DNA of 55,120 nucleotides from Gemmatimonadota bacterium (GTDB taxonomy: Bacteria > Gemmatimonadota > Gemmatimonadetes > Gemmatimonadales > GWC2-71-9). Positions 13,140 to 21,768 of this stretch are shown in pieces. A program made the translations under genes and the position numbers. The notes under the pieces were generated by a model. That model saw only the letters and a program-made list of their open reading frames with translations. It had not been told where the DNA came from and ran no database searches. Positions within the stretch are counted from its first letter, which is position 1. Each line of letters begins with the position of its first letter. The stretch covers positions 1 to 55,120 of the forward strand of contig JACQVB010000219.1 of assembly GCA_016209985.1 (NCBI GenBank). The letters run 5' to 3'.

Positions 13140-15973
13140 CAGTAGTTAAAGCCAAAGAAGAAGTCGACAAACTTGCGACCGCGGGAGGTGGGTGGGAGTC
13201 CATAACCTCGGATCTCCCCAGCCTCGAACCGGGATCCGAAGTCGAGCCTCAGCACCATCGGTCCGAGCGGCATGCGCAGTCCGACCCCGGCACTGCCCAA
13301 CAGGCCTCGTCGAGTCGACTCGGGGCTGCGTGCCGCTCCGAAGTCTACGAAAGCGGCTCCCTGGACTCCCGGGAAGCGAACCTCACCAAATGGGAAGCCA
13401 AGGGACAGGAAGTCGACGATCGGTAATCTCAGCTCTTGGTTCAACATGACGGCCTGGGTGCCGGCGACGCGGCCGATGCGTGGGTAACCGCGCAGCCCCC
13501 ACGGCCCGCCGATGGAAAGCCGTTGCGGTCGGCTGCCACCGGAGATGTAGCCGAACACCCGGACGGCATAGGCCGACCGGAGGGCGACCCGGAAGTAGCG
13601 CCGGTGATCAAGGGAGAGCGTCCAGGAATCGAACCTGCCGCTGGAAAGGTCGTTCCGGATTCCCGCGGTGAAGTTGCTCCGTTGGCCATCGATCGGCCCG
13701 GTCGGCAGCCACAGGGAATTATCGCGGACCAGACTGAGGAAATTGGACGCCAGCCAGCCGACCCGATGCGGCTGGATTTCATCACCGCCGACCAGGTCGA
13801 ACCGGTCGGAACGCTCCAGGCGGAACTGGCCTTCCACCCGGGAAAACCGGGAAAACGGCCAGCGGAGGTCGGTAAAGGTCCCGAACGAAGTCTCATCGTA
13901 AACGGTGCGAAAGTCCGCTTCGTAGAAGAGACCGCGGACTCTGAATGCTCCGGCCCCCCAATTCAATCGTCTTTTCTGATTCAGGTAGAAGACGGATCCA
14001 TTCAGATTATCGATCAAGCCTCCCAGGCCGTTGCCCTGAAAGGAGGTCAACGAGGCGTACACCAGGTGATCACTCAAGAGGTCGGAGAACAGGAAGAGTG
14101 CGCCCTGGGCCGATCCGATGCCGGGGGCAAATGCCACATCGCCCGTCGCAAAGTCCAGCGTGAACTTGCGCTCATAGGGTGTCGGGTCGGTACGGGCGTA
14201 GGGGGACTCCGAGAGCTCGGGCCAGGTCCAACCTGGTGTAGGAAGGTCGGACGCGAGCTCAAAGGATTGAGTTTCCGCCGAGTCATCTCTGGTGGCACGG
14301 AAGACGCCGAAACTCAGCTCATTGAATCCGGTGAACAGGAGGGCGTTTTCTTCCGCCACCCACTGCGGATCAAAGGCTCCGCTCAGCGTCCGGGTTTCGC
14401 GGCGTCCCCTGCCCAGGGTATCCACCGAGTACACGTCGAAGACGCCTTCGCGATCCGAGGAGAAAAAAATCCGCCCATCGGGGCCCCATCGCGGGCTTTC
14501 ATCGCGCCAGCGGCCACAGGTGACATAACGAATGGCGCCGGATTCCAGCTCCAGGACGAACAGGTTGTGGGCCCCATCGGCGCCGCCTTGCGTCCGGTCC
14601 GACGAGAAGACGACCAACCGGCCGTCCGGTGAAATAGTCGGGTCGAGGTCTTCGTATCGGTCGGCGGTGAGTTGCTCCAGGCGCCCATCGGGGAGCCACA
14701 GCCGGTACAGATCGGAGTACCCGGAAATGGTGAGACCGCTGAAGATCACGCTGCGGCCGTCAGGCGCCCATGCCGGCGAGAGGATCGAAATGAGCTGGGG
14801 AAACTGATACCGTCCGACGGCCCGCTGATTCCCCAGGTCCCAGAAAAAAAGGGCGTCCCGCTCCAAGTACTTGCTGGCGAAGATCGCCACGCCGTTTCGC
14901 ACGTCCAGGCGGGAGGCGAATGGGTGAAACGACTCGAATTCCGCCGAGTGCTCGCCTTGCACCACCACGCGGGCTCGCCCGCCGGGCTTCCACGGCATCC
15001 CGTAGATGTTCATGTACCCGTTACTGGGAGAGATATACAGGAGGCGGGTGGCCGAATCGCCGGGCGGCCGGTACGCGAACGGCTTGACCGCGAGTCTGGC
15101 CAGCGGCCGGGACGTGACGTCGAGCGGACGCCGGTCGATAACGTGGGTGAAATGACGCTGGCGGAAATAATCGCGGAACAGGTTGTCGAGGTCGCTCAGC
15201 GATTTTCCGTAAACGCCGGCGATGGCCTCAGCGAAGGAGCGGTAGCGCCACAGGTCCCGGTACAGGAGCTGCACCCGCCATTCACCGAACCGTTCACCCA
15301 GCCAGCGATGAATGGCCCCGCCCAGGGGATAGACGACCGTCCCCCCTTCGTAGCTGAGCTGCTCGAGGCGAGGGAGCTCGCCTCCAATGGTCAAGTCCCG
15401 CAGCACCATTTCATCGCGGCTGTCCTCGCCGGAGGACCAGTACTCGGCCAGCCCTTCGGTCCACCAGAGAGGCAAGTCCGGCCGGCTCGCACGCGGATGG
15501 AGTCGTGCGGTTTCCGATTGGACGCTCAGCTGGAAGGCGTGGACCAGTTCGTGGCGGAGCGTGTGCCTGAATTCCTCGTAGCTGCCGTTGAAGGGCAACG
15601 CGACTCGGCGCTTGAGGAACTCCGTTACCCCCAACAATCCTTCCGGTGGCACGAACGGCAAGACGTTCGTTTGCTCGAAATCGCTGTGCGAGGCATAAAC
15701 GATCAGGGGGATTCTGCGCGAGGGCGAGTGTCCGAACTTCACCTCGAGAAAGTGAAAGCTCTCTTCCGCATAACCGAGTGCCACCCGCGCGAGCTCGTCC
15801 TCTTCGGGATAGAAGTACAGATCGACATGGGCCCCGTGCAGCACCCGCCATTCGAAGTCCCGGTACTGAATCTTGTTCTGGCCGAAGTAGTTGATCTGCG
15901 CTGAAACCGGAGGGGCTGCCAGGGTGAGCGCAGCAGAAACCGCCAAGCACCACCGCACCACCGGCCGCATCAC
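13139..15973 (-). CDS. peptidase-MA / TolB-like propeller / Omp85 barrel fusion
   Basis: 944 residues with a signal peptide (cleavage after PPVSA). Region 1 (about 30-250) is a peptidase-MA-type domain with HTLRHELVHAF, the HExxH zinc motif, and a downstream WWTEGLAEYW supplying the third ligand. Region 2 (about 280-560) is a WD40/TolB-like beta propeller with repeats such as SPAWAPDGRSVIFSG, DPTISPDGRLVVFSSDRT and SPRWGPDGRIFFSSDREG. Region 3 (about 600-944) is an Omp85/BamA-type barrel with GGSRPQRLSIGGPWGLRGYPRIG and a C-terminal aromatic strand FFFGFNY. It is probably an outer-membrane protein with a periplasmic or surface protease and propeller. The fold assignments are clear; the role is unknown. 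Confidence 0.85.
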   Translation of the reverse strand: MMRPVVRWCLAVSAALTLAAPPVSAQINYFGQNKIQYRDFEWRVLHGAHVDLYFYPEEDELARVALGYAEESFHFLEVKFGHSPSRRIPLIVYASHSDFEQTNVLPFVPPEGLLGVTEFLKRRVALPFNGSYEEFRHTLRHELVHAFQLSVQSETARLHPRASRPDLPLWWTEGLAEYWSSGEDSRDEMVLRDLTIGGELPRLEQLSYEGGTVVYPLGGAIHRWLGERFGEWRVQLLYRDLWRYRSFAEAIAGVYGKSLSDLDNLFRDYFRQRHFTHVIDRRPLDVTSRPLARLAVKPFAYRPPGDSATRLLYISPSNGYMNIYGMPWKPGGRARVVVQGEHSAEFESFHPFASRLDVRNGVAIFASKYLERDALFFWDLGNQRAVGRYQFPQLISILSPAWAPDGRSVIFSGLTISGYSDLYRLWLPDGRLEQLTADRYEDLDPTISPDGRLVVFSSDRTQGGADGAHNLFVLELESGAIRYVTCGRWRDESPRWGPDGRIFFSSDREGVFDVYSVDTLGRGRRETRTLSGAFDPQWVAEENALLFTGFNELSFGVFRATRDDSAETQSFELASDLPTPGWTWPELSESPYARTDPTPYERKFTLDFATGDVAFAPGIGSAQGALFLFSDLLSDHLVYASLTSFQGNGLGGLIDNLNGSVFYLNQKRRLNWGAGAFRVRGLFYEADFRTVYDETSFGTFTDLRWPFSRFSRVEGQFRLERSDRFDLVGGDEIQPHRVGWLASNFLSLVRDNSLWLPTGPIDGQRSNFTAGIRNDLSSGRFDSWTLSLDHRRYFRVALRSAYAVRVFGYISGGSRPQRLSIGGPWGLRGYPRIGRVAGTQAVMLNQELRLPIVDFLSLGFPFGEVRFPGVQGAAFVDFGAARSPESTRRGLLGSAGVGLRMPLGPMVLRLDFGSRFEAGEIRGYGLPPTSRGRKFVDFFFGFNY

Positions 15974-18048
15974 CGTAGCCGCACCCGGCGGATGCGGTCT
16001 CCCTGGACGATTTGGGTGAGCGCTTCCATGCCGGAATCTACCCGCCCAAAGACCGTATAGACCCCGTCGAGATGAGGCTGGGGAGACAACGTGATAAAGA
16101 ACTGGCTTCCACCGGTATCCGGTCCATCGAGCGCCATTCCGACGGTGCCTGGTTGATAAGTATTGCGGTTGAGCTCGTCTCGGAGGGCGAATCCCGGCCC
16201 GCCGCCGCCGTCTCCGCGTGGATCTCCGTCCTGCGCGACGAATCCCGGAACGACCCTGTGCCAGGCGCCCCGGTCGAAATAGCCACGCTCGACGAGCCGC
16301 ACGAACGCGTTCACCGTGAGCGGAGCGTCTGACGCCAGCAGCGTGATGCCGATGCTCCCGCGATCTGTTTCGATCACGACGCCTGGGACAATGCCGTCAT
16401 GCTCGGCCGGCCAGAGCAACCGGCGGGCGATGTCGCGGTAGTCGCCAAGGCCGAGGCCAGTGGACACGGGCGCCCAAGGTCCCCACCGTGCGGCAAGGCT
16501 GGGGAAGAATTCGGTGGCTGTGCGGCGGACCAGATAGTCCGGGCACGCCGGGTAGCGCCTGGCGAATGCGTCAGTGGCAGGTCCCGGGCCATTCGGATCG
16601 TTCGCCGCGATCCGGCCGGCCGCGATCACGATGGCGATCCGGGCGTCGGCAATGGGATCCCCCAGTGAGTGGCCGTAGGCGTCAATCAGAATAGGGAGAT
16701 CGGGGGGTCCGGATCGCGACCCGAGCCGGGTGGCGGCCAGGGAACGGACCAGGGGATCCGCGTGGCGCAGCAGCGTGCGAGCCATGTTGGAGGCGCGGGC
16801 ACTATCGGTTTCGGCCAGGGCCGCAAAGGCGGCCGCCACGACGCGGCCATCAGAAGCTTGGAGCAGCCGCAGGAGCGAAGCCGTGGCAGAGTCTGAGCCC
16901 ACGATCCCGAGCGCTTCGGCGGCAACGGCGCGCAGGCGCCAGTCCGATTCGGCCAGCAACCCCTGGGCGGCGGGCAGAGCGTCGGCTGGGGACACTGCCG
17001 CGAGACTCAGCAACGCCTGCCGGCGATGGGCGAAGCCGCCTTCCCTAGCGTGCCCGGCCAAAACGACTCGTGCCTCCGGACCGCCCAGCTCCCCCAGCGT
17101 CGCCAACACCTGCACCCGGACGTTCGGATCGCGATCGGCGGCCAATGCCATCGCAGCGGAAGCAAGATCGGGAGAGCGGTAGGTCCCCAGGGCACGCAGC
17201 GCGGCGATCCTGACCTGTGGATCCGGATCCGCGGTCAGCCGTTGGACTCTGGCGGAGAGTGCCTTGCGGTCGATTCCTGCCGAATCGGCAAAGGAAAGGG
17301 TCAGCTCCCGCACGGCGACGGCACGTATCGCGGGGAGCGAGTCATCGGTACCCGCAACCAGCACCTCAGGGGCACCGCGCCCATGAAGCCGGCCGAGTGA
17401 ATAGATGGAACGCCAGCGGGCCTCGGGATCGGGGGCAGTCGCGAAGCGCGCAATCTGCGCGACCGGTGCGGCCGGACCCAGCCGCCAGGATTCGGCCAGC
17501 GCGCGGCGGACGACGTGCGGAACAGTGGCCGACCCAGCCAGGGCCGCCGAGCGACCAAGAAGCTCGATGAAGACTTGAGCGGCAGCCCGTCCGCCGATTC
17601 GCGCGAGCGCGGCGACCCCCTCCGCCTGACCAGTCGCGGCGGTGGCGGGCGAGGGATCGAGGATGACCTGGCGAAGTCGGCTGGTTGCGGTGGGATCAGC
17701 GAGGAGGCCAAGGGCGAAGGCCACGTCAGCCTGTACGGTCGAGTCGGGGTCGGCGAGCATGTCCAGGAGAACGGCCGTGCCGGAGCGATCGCCGATGCGC
17801 CCCAGCGCGAGGGCTGCGTGGCGGCGCACCATCGGGTCGGGGTTTCGTGCGGCATCGCGTAAGAGTGGCGCGTCGTAACTCCGCGCGTCCTCCGTCGCGA
17901 GGAGATGCGCGAGTACCTCGACTGCCGCTTCCTGCTGCTGGGCGCGCGCCGGCGTGGTGGGCGCGACAAGGAGGCAGCTACACGCGAACGGGATCCGCCA
18001 CCGGCGCCAGGTGGTCGAGAACGTGGGGGGGCAGCGAACCGAGAACAC
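15970..18048 (-). CDS. HEAT-repeat protein with C-terminal cyclophilin-type PPIase
   Basis: 692 residues. A possible signal segment (RWRIPFACSCLLVAPTTPARA) precedes about 12 HEAT/PBS-lyase-type repeats (DPMVRRHAALALGRIGD, DSTVQADVAFALGLL, DPQVRIAALRALGTY, DPNVRVQVLATLGEL) up to about residue 490. Residues ~545-692 form a cyclophilin domain: VIETDRGSIGITLL, TVNAFVRLVERGYFD, FVAQDGDPRGDGGG, GTVGMALDGPDTGGSQFFI, HLDGVYTVFGRV. It probably acts as an exported folding factor for outer-membrane or secreted proteins. The ATG at 18048 overlaps the thioesterase by 71 bp; no better start is visible. The stop overlaps the next gene by ATGA. Confidence 0.85.
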   Translation of the reverse strand: MFSVRCPPTFSTTWRRWRIPFACSCLLVAPTTPARAQQQEAAVEVLAHLLATEDARSYDAPLLRDAARNPDPMVRRHAALALGRIGDRSGTAVLLDMLADPDSTVQADVAFALGLLADPTATSRLRQVILDPSPATAATGQAEGVAALARIGGRAAAQVFIELLGRSAALAGSATVPHVVRRALAESWRLGPAAPVAQIARFATAPDPEARWRSIYSLGRLHGRGAPEVLVAGTDDSLPAIRAVAVRELTLSFADSAGIDRKALSARVQRLTADPDPQVRIAALRALGTYRSPDLASAAMALAADRDPNVRVQVLATLGELGGPEARVVLAGHAREGGFAHRRQALLSLAAVSPADALPAAQGLLAESDWRLRAVAAEALGIVGSDSATASLLRLLQASDGRVVAAAFAALAETDSARASNMARTLLRHADPLVRSLAATRLGSRSGPPDLPILIDAYGHSLGDPIADARIAIVIAAGRIAANDPNGPGPATDAFARRYPACPDYLVRRTATEFFPSLAARWGPWAPVSTGLGLGDYRDIARRLLWPAEHDGIVPGVVIETDRGSIGITLLASDAPLTVNAFVRLVERGYFDRGAWHRVVPGFVAQDGDPRGDGGGGPGFALRDELNRNTYQPGTVGMALDGPDTGGSQFFITLSPQPHLDGVYTVFGRVDSGMEALTQIVQGDRIRRVRLR

Positions 18049-18403
18049 GGTTCGAATCTAAGGCGATGAGCGCCGTCTGTGCGGTAGCGAGGAGCGAATG
18101 GTCTTCCGCACGGTGGACCGCGTAGCCGAATATGATCCGGCGCCGGTTGCGTTCGCGGACCCAGCAGTCGATCCGTAAGAGGTCGTCGTATCGCGCCGCC
18201 GCGCGATAACGTACCTGTACCTCAACGACCACGAGGAACAGGCCACGCTGCTCCAGTTCGCGATAGCTGATGCCAGAGCTCCGCAGGTGCGCGGTGCGGG
18301 CATCCTCACACCAGATCACGTAATTCGCGTGGTGGGCGATTCCCATCTGATCGGTTTCGGCGTAGCGCACTCTGAGCTCGATCGAGCTCACTCCGGAGGT
18401 CAC
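17978..18403 (-). CDS. YbgC/FadM-type acyl-CoA thioesterase
   Basis: 141 residues, a single hotdog domain. The catalytic region reads VRYAETDQMGIAHHANYVIWCEDAR, with Asp in the YAETDxMG motif near residue 17, followed by RAAARYDDLLRIDCWV and RRRIIFGYAVHR. It hydrolyses acyl-CoA thioesters. It overlaps pduL by ATGA, directly downstream of a CoA-acylating aldehyde dehydrogenase and a phosphotransacylase, so it could act on the same acyl-CoA pool. YbgC relatives also sit beside tol-pal genes, and the next but one gene holds a TolB-like propeller, so the envelope reading is also possible. Confidence 0.85.
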   Translation of the reverse strand: MTSGVSSIELRVRYAETDQMGIAHHANYVIWCEDARTAHLRSSGISYRELEQRGLFLVVVEVQVRYRAAARYDDLLRIDCWVRERNRRRIIFGYAVHRAEDHSLLATAQTALIALDSNRVLGSLPPHVLDHLAPVADPVRV

Positions 18404-19470
18404 GTCGAGTCGCGCCAGATCCCCAGCGCGCGGGCGCGGTCGCGGGCCAGCGGGGTCAACCGGTAGGGTCCGGAATCGGAGAGCGTTTCGCCGCGCGCGG
18501 CCACCGGGTCCACGTCGCGCTCGGTCAGGAGAGGTCGGTGTCCGCTACCGCCGCTGCCGCCACCACCCGAGCGCGCGCGGGTCCTGGTGGGGCGTCCAAC
18601 CAGTGTTGCCGAGTCACCGTTCCTGACCCCGAACGCGTACGCCTCATCGATGTCGACGTGCATCTCGGTCGCGTGGCTGCTGCCGCTGCGAACCAGCACA
18701 TCGGAGAGAGTGGCCCGCCGGTCGGCGGGGCCGAGAACCACAGTGACACGGTCGCCATCTGCGACACTCAGCCGGGCGGTGTCGGCAGGACTCACGTGGA
18801 TGTGCCGGGCGGCGATGATGGCGCCCTCGGGAAGCGCGAAGGATCCTGCTGGGCCTTCGAGCGTGATCCCGGCGCTGCCGGCGATCTGGCCGGAGTGACG
18901 GACCGGGGCGTCGAGACCGATCGCTCGACAGTCCGCAGCGGATAACTCGATCTGGGTCGCTTTCCGCGCCGGGCCCACGATCCTGATGCCCTCGATGGAA
19001 CCCTTGGGGCCGGTGGCCTTTACCCGTTCGCGCGCCGCGAACTGTCCGGGTTGGGTAATCGGTCGCTCGGGAGTGAGCTGCTGGCCCAACCCGTAGAGGC
19101 GCTCGAAGTCTGCCTGAGTGATGTGGACATGCCGGTTGGAAACGGCGATTGGGACCATGCGACCGCCGCCGGTGCCCGCGCGCGAGGCCGGACTCCCACC
19201 AGGAAGGGGCGCCGGGCCGCGGCCGGCCGCCGCTGCGCGCACCGCGGCCGTGAGTGCATCGTAGGCCGGTCGGTGCCGGCCGGAAACAGTTTTCCGGCCC
19301 GCTACCGGCGCTATGTCCCCGAGCTGTTGCGAGGCGGCTGCCCACGCGGGGAGCTGCCCCGGGGTCGGCGGCCCCGGCGGCTCTGGGCGCACTGGTCCCA
19401 ATATCCAGGGACGTCGCAGGATGGCCTCGGCGATCCGGGCAGCGAGTGCCTGCAGTTCGTCCTCTGTCAC
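18400..19470 (-). CDS. pduL: phosphate propanoyltransferase (PduL-type) with terminal extensions
   Basis: 356 residues, longer than plain PduL (about 210). The core (about 107-295) carries the zinc/active-site motifs VSNRHVHIT (His114, His116), ARHIHVSPAD (His223, His225) and SHATEMHVDIDE (His266, His271). A ~100-residue N-terminal extension begins with an amphipathic helix (EDELQALAARIAEAILRR) followed by Pro-rich linker, the typical look of an encapsulation peptide. The C-terminus adds a Gly-rich linker and a LLTERDVDPVAARGE / LTPLARDRARALGI motif. The enzyme turns acyl-CoA plus phosphate into acyl-phosphate, recycling CoA inside a microcompartment. It is coupled to its neighbours by ATGA on both sides. 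Confidence 0.9.
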   Translation of the reverse strand: MTEDELQALAARIAEAILRRPWILGPVRPEPPGPPTPGQLPAWAAASQQLGDIAPVAGRKTVSGRHRPAYDALTAAVRAAAAGRGPAPLPGGSPASRAGTGGGRMVPIAVSNRHVHITQADFERLYGLGQQLTPERPITQPGQFAARERVKATGPKGSIEGIRIVGPARKATQIELSAADCRAIGLDAPVRHSGQIAGSAGITLEGPAGSFALPEGAIIAARHIHVSPADTARLSVADGDRVTVVLGPADRRATLSDVLVRSGSSHATEMHVDIDEAYAFGVRNGDSATLVGRPTRTRARSGGGGSGGSGHRPLLTERDVDPVAARGETLSDSGPYRLTPLARDRARALGIWRDST

Positions 19471-20975
19471 GCGCGTTTCCGGAAGCGACGGTCGGCGAGA
19501 AAAGCTTCGACGGCACGGGCGACATCGTCAGCGGCATACCGGGATGGCGGCATGACGGCACCTGATCCTGGCGCGATGCCCTGCCGCTGTGCCGCCATGC
19601 CGCTTTCCGGCGCATCGGCAGCCACAAACGGCCTGAGCTCGTAGGCCAGGCGCTTCACGTTGATCAGATGAAGGGGCGTGATGTTGTCGCTGGTCACCGA
19701 TCCGGCCCAGGTGCCCGGGCCAAGGCTCATGGCGGGCGCCAGCCCCGTGGTATACCCGACCGCGCCCATGGCAGCCATGGTATTGACGAGAATCCGAAAG
19801 GCGGGTTTTTCTTCGAAGAACCGCTGGATCACGTGTTCGTCGCGGCTGTGAATGACGAGCGAGTGGCCCACCCCGCCGAAATTCAGCAGCTCCATCGCCC
19901 GCTCGCAGCACTTCTCCCAGCCATCTTCGATGTAGAGAGCGAGAACCGGGGACAGCTTCTCCCGCGAGAAGAATTCATTCGGCCCAACCGCCGAACACTC
20001 GACCACCAGTACGCGGGTTCCGGCCGGGGCGGCGATACCCGCCCTCCGGGCAATCTCCGATGCAGACAGCCCGACGACCTCACTACTGACGTGACCGGTC
20101 TTCGGATCCTGCATGAGCGCCCGCAGCCGCTCCCGGTCCGGGCCGGTCACCACGAGCGCCCGCTGTCGTTGCAATTCGGCTCGGGCCTCGGTTTCCACCG
20201 GCCGGTCGCAAATCAGCGAATTTTCCGCGGAACACAGAAGACCATTATCGAAGCTCTTCCCCGCAACGATATCGGCTACCGCCTTCCGCACGTCAGCGGT
20301 GCGCTCGACGATGGCCGGGACGTTGCCGGGACCGACTCCGTAAGCCGGCTTTCCCGAGCTGTATGCCGCCCGAACCATGGGAGCGCCGCCGGTCGCGAGA
20401 ATCACCGCGGTCAGCCGGTGGCGCATCAGCTCAGTGGTGGCTTCCAGGGTGGGCGCGGTGAGGCTGAGGACCAGATCTTCGGGCTCGCCCACGCTGCGCA
20501 ACGCGTCCCCAAGGACCCGGACTGTTTCGACCACACATTTCGTTGCACGAGGGTGAGGCGAAAAGACCACCGAGTTGCGGGCTTTGACGGCGATCAGCGC
20601 TTTGTAGATCGCGGTCGACGTTGGATTGGTGGTGGGAACCAGAGCGGCCACCACGCCCATCGGTACCGCGAGCTCCTTCACCCGCGCTTCCGCGGCTTCC
20701 CGGATGATGCCGCAGGTCTTCAAAGGCAGGATGTAGTCCCGAACGTCGACCGCGCTGAAGCGGTTCTTGAGGATCTTGTCCTGGTAGCGCCCCATGCGCG
20801 TTTCATCGACCGCGAGTCTCGCCAGCGGCTCGGCCGCCCGCTCGGCGGCCTCGCCCATTGCGCGGATTACCCGATCGACGCGCTCCTGAGTCGCCGAAGC
20901 GAACACCCGCTGCGCGGCGCGCGAGCGCGTGACCAGATCGCGGGCTTCCTGAATCGATTCGAGGTCACGGTCCAT
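19467..20975 (-). CDS. CoA-acylating aldehyde dehydrogenase of microcompartments (PduP/EutE type)
   Basis: 502 residues. It has a Rossmann region with ALVPTTNPTSTAIYKAL and VFSPHPRATKC, the cofactor stretch GVGPGNVPAIVERTAD, and the catalytic Cys at about 248 in SFDNGLLCSAENSLI. A C-terminal helix DDVARAVEAFLADRRFRKRA after a flexible linker looks like an encapsulation peptide. The reaction is aldehyde plus CoA plus NAD to acyl-CoA plus NADH. With PduL and two shell proteins it forms the core of a microcompartment pathway. The aldehyde-producing signature enzyme is not in the window, so the substrate is unknown. Confidence 0.9.
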   Translation of the reverse strand: MDRDLESIQEARDLVTRSRAAQRVFASATQERVDRVIRAMGEAAERAAEPLARLAVDETRMGRYQDKILKNRFSAVDVRDYILPLKTCGIIREAAEARVKELAVPMGVVAALVPTTNPTSTAIYKALIAVKARNSVVFSPHPRATKCVVETVRVLGDALRSVGEPEDLVLSLTAPTLEATTELMRHRLTAVILATGGAPMVRAAYSSGKPAYGVGPGNVPAIVERTADVRKAVADIVAGKSFDNGLLCSAENSLICDRPVETEARAELQRQRALVVTGPDRERLRALMQDPKTGHVSSEVVGLSASEIARRAGIAAPAGTRVLVVECSAVGPNEFFSREKLSPVLALYIEDGWEKCCERAMELLNFGGVGHSLVIHSRDEHVIQRFFEEKPAFRILVNTMAAMGAVGYTTGLAPAMSLGPGTWAGSVTSDNITPLHLINVKRLAYELRPFVAADAPESGMAAQRQGIAPGSGAVMPPSRYAADDVARAVEAFLADRRFRKRA

Positions 20976-20996
20976 GCCGAAGCCTCACCGGCCCGG

Positions 20997-21461
20997 TCAG
21001 AGAAGGCCGATCTGGCGGAACCCGGCGAGAATTTCTTCCCGCCCTGCCCGCGCGAGATTGCGCCCTTTGATGGGAAACTTGGGGACCCGTCGGGCGGTCC
21101 GGCGAAGCTCGACCACCTTGAGCGATGTAAGACGGGAAAGATCAGGCGGAGCGCCTGAATCCGACCCGGCCGGACCCTCCTCCATTTCTTCGGCGAGGAT
21201 ATCCAGCTCGGGATCCGGTTGGGGAATGACGTGAACTGACACGAGCTGGCCCACCCGTTCGGCGGCGGCGGCACCGGCATCGACCGCTGCCTTTACCGCG
21301 GCCGTCTCGCCCCGAAAGGCAACGGTCACGAGTCCCGCGTCGGCGTACTCGCGGCCCACCAGCGTGACACTCGCAGCCTTCACGCCCGCGTCGGCAGCCT
21401 CGATGGCGCCAACCAGCCCGCGGGTTTCTATCAGTCCAAGGGCCTGGCCAGACCAGACCAC
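20997..21461 (-). CDS. BMC-H shell protein with C-terminal extension
   Basis: 154 residues. Residues about 6-87 are a BMC domain ([24 protein letters not shown], then [17 protein letters not shown]). A ~65-residue extension follows: an acidic linker, then a basic helical segment LKVVELRRTARRVPKFPIKGRNLARAGREEILAGF. The extension resembles short SAP/Rho-N-type nucleic-acid or peptide-binding helices and parallels the extra domain of EutK, but I cannot confirm homology. It forms hexameric shell tiles; the extension may recruit cargo. It lies three bases after the other BMC-H gene. Confidence 0.9.
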   Translation of the reverse strand: MVWSGQALGLIETRGLVGAIEAADAGVKAASVTLVGREYADAGLVTVAFRGETAAVKAAVDAGAAAAERVGQLVSVHVIPQPDPELDILAEEMEEGPAGSDSGAPPDLSRLTSLKVVELRRTARRVPKFPIKGRNLARAGREEILAGFRQIGLL

Positions 21462-21464
21462 GGT

Positions 21465-21752
21465 TTACGCCTCGTCGGCGCGCTGCGGAAGGATGAACTC
21501 GACGTCCTGGTGCGGTCGCGGAATGACGTGGACCGACACGAGCTCACCTACCCGCTCGGCGGCCGCGGCTCCGGCATCGGTGGCCGCTTTGACGGCGCCT
21601 ACATCGCCACGAACCATCACGGTGACATAGCCGCCGCCGATTTTCTCCTTCCCCAAGAGCCGTACGTGGGCCGCCTTGACCATGGCGTCTGCTGCCTCAA
21701 TGGCCCCGACCAACCCTTTGGTCTCAATCAAGCCCAGCGCATTCTCCGGCAT
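21465..21752 (-). CDS. BMC-H shell protein
   Basis: 95 residues from ATG 21752, which has AAGGAGGGG just upstream; a longer open frame exists but lacks that support. It is a single BMC domain: [48 protein letters not shown], then [16 protein letters not shown]. It forms cyclic hexamers that tile microcompartment facets. It is the first gene of the run 21752-10241, so its promoter probably drives the whole set. No pentameric (BMC-P) or trimeric (BMC-T) shell gene is present in the window. Confidence 0.95.
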   Translation of the reverse strand: MPENALGLIETKGLVGAIEAADAMVKAAHVRLLGKEKIGGGYVTVMVRGDVGAVKAATDAGAAAAERVGELVSVHVIPRPHQDVEFILPQRADEA

Positions 21753-21768
21753 TGACCCACCCCTCCTT

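Noticed and set aside
14672-15904. Plus-strand frame of ~410 codons opposite the Omp85-fusion gene
   Set aside because: Its composition is that of an antisense shadow, and the minus-strand frame carries three recognisable domains.
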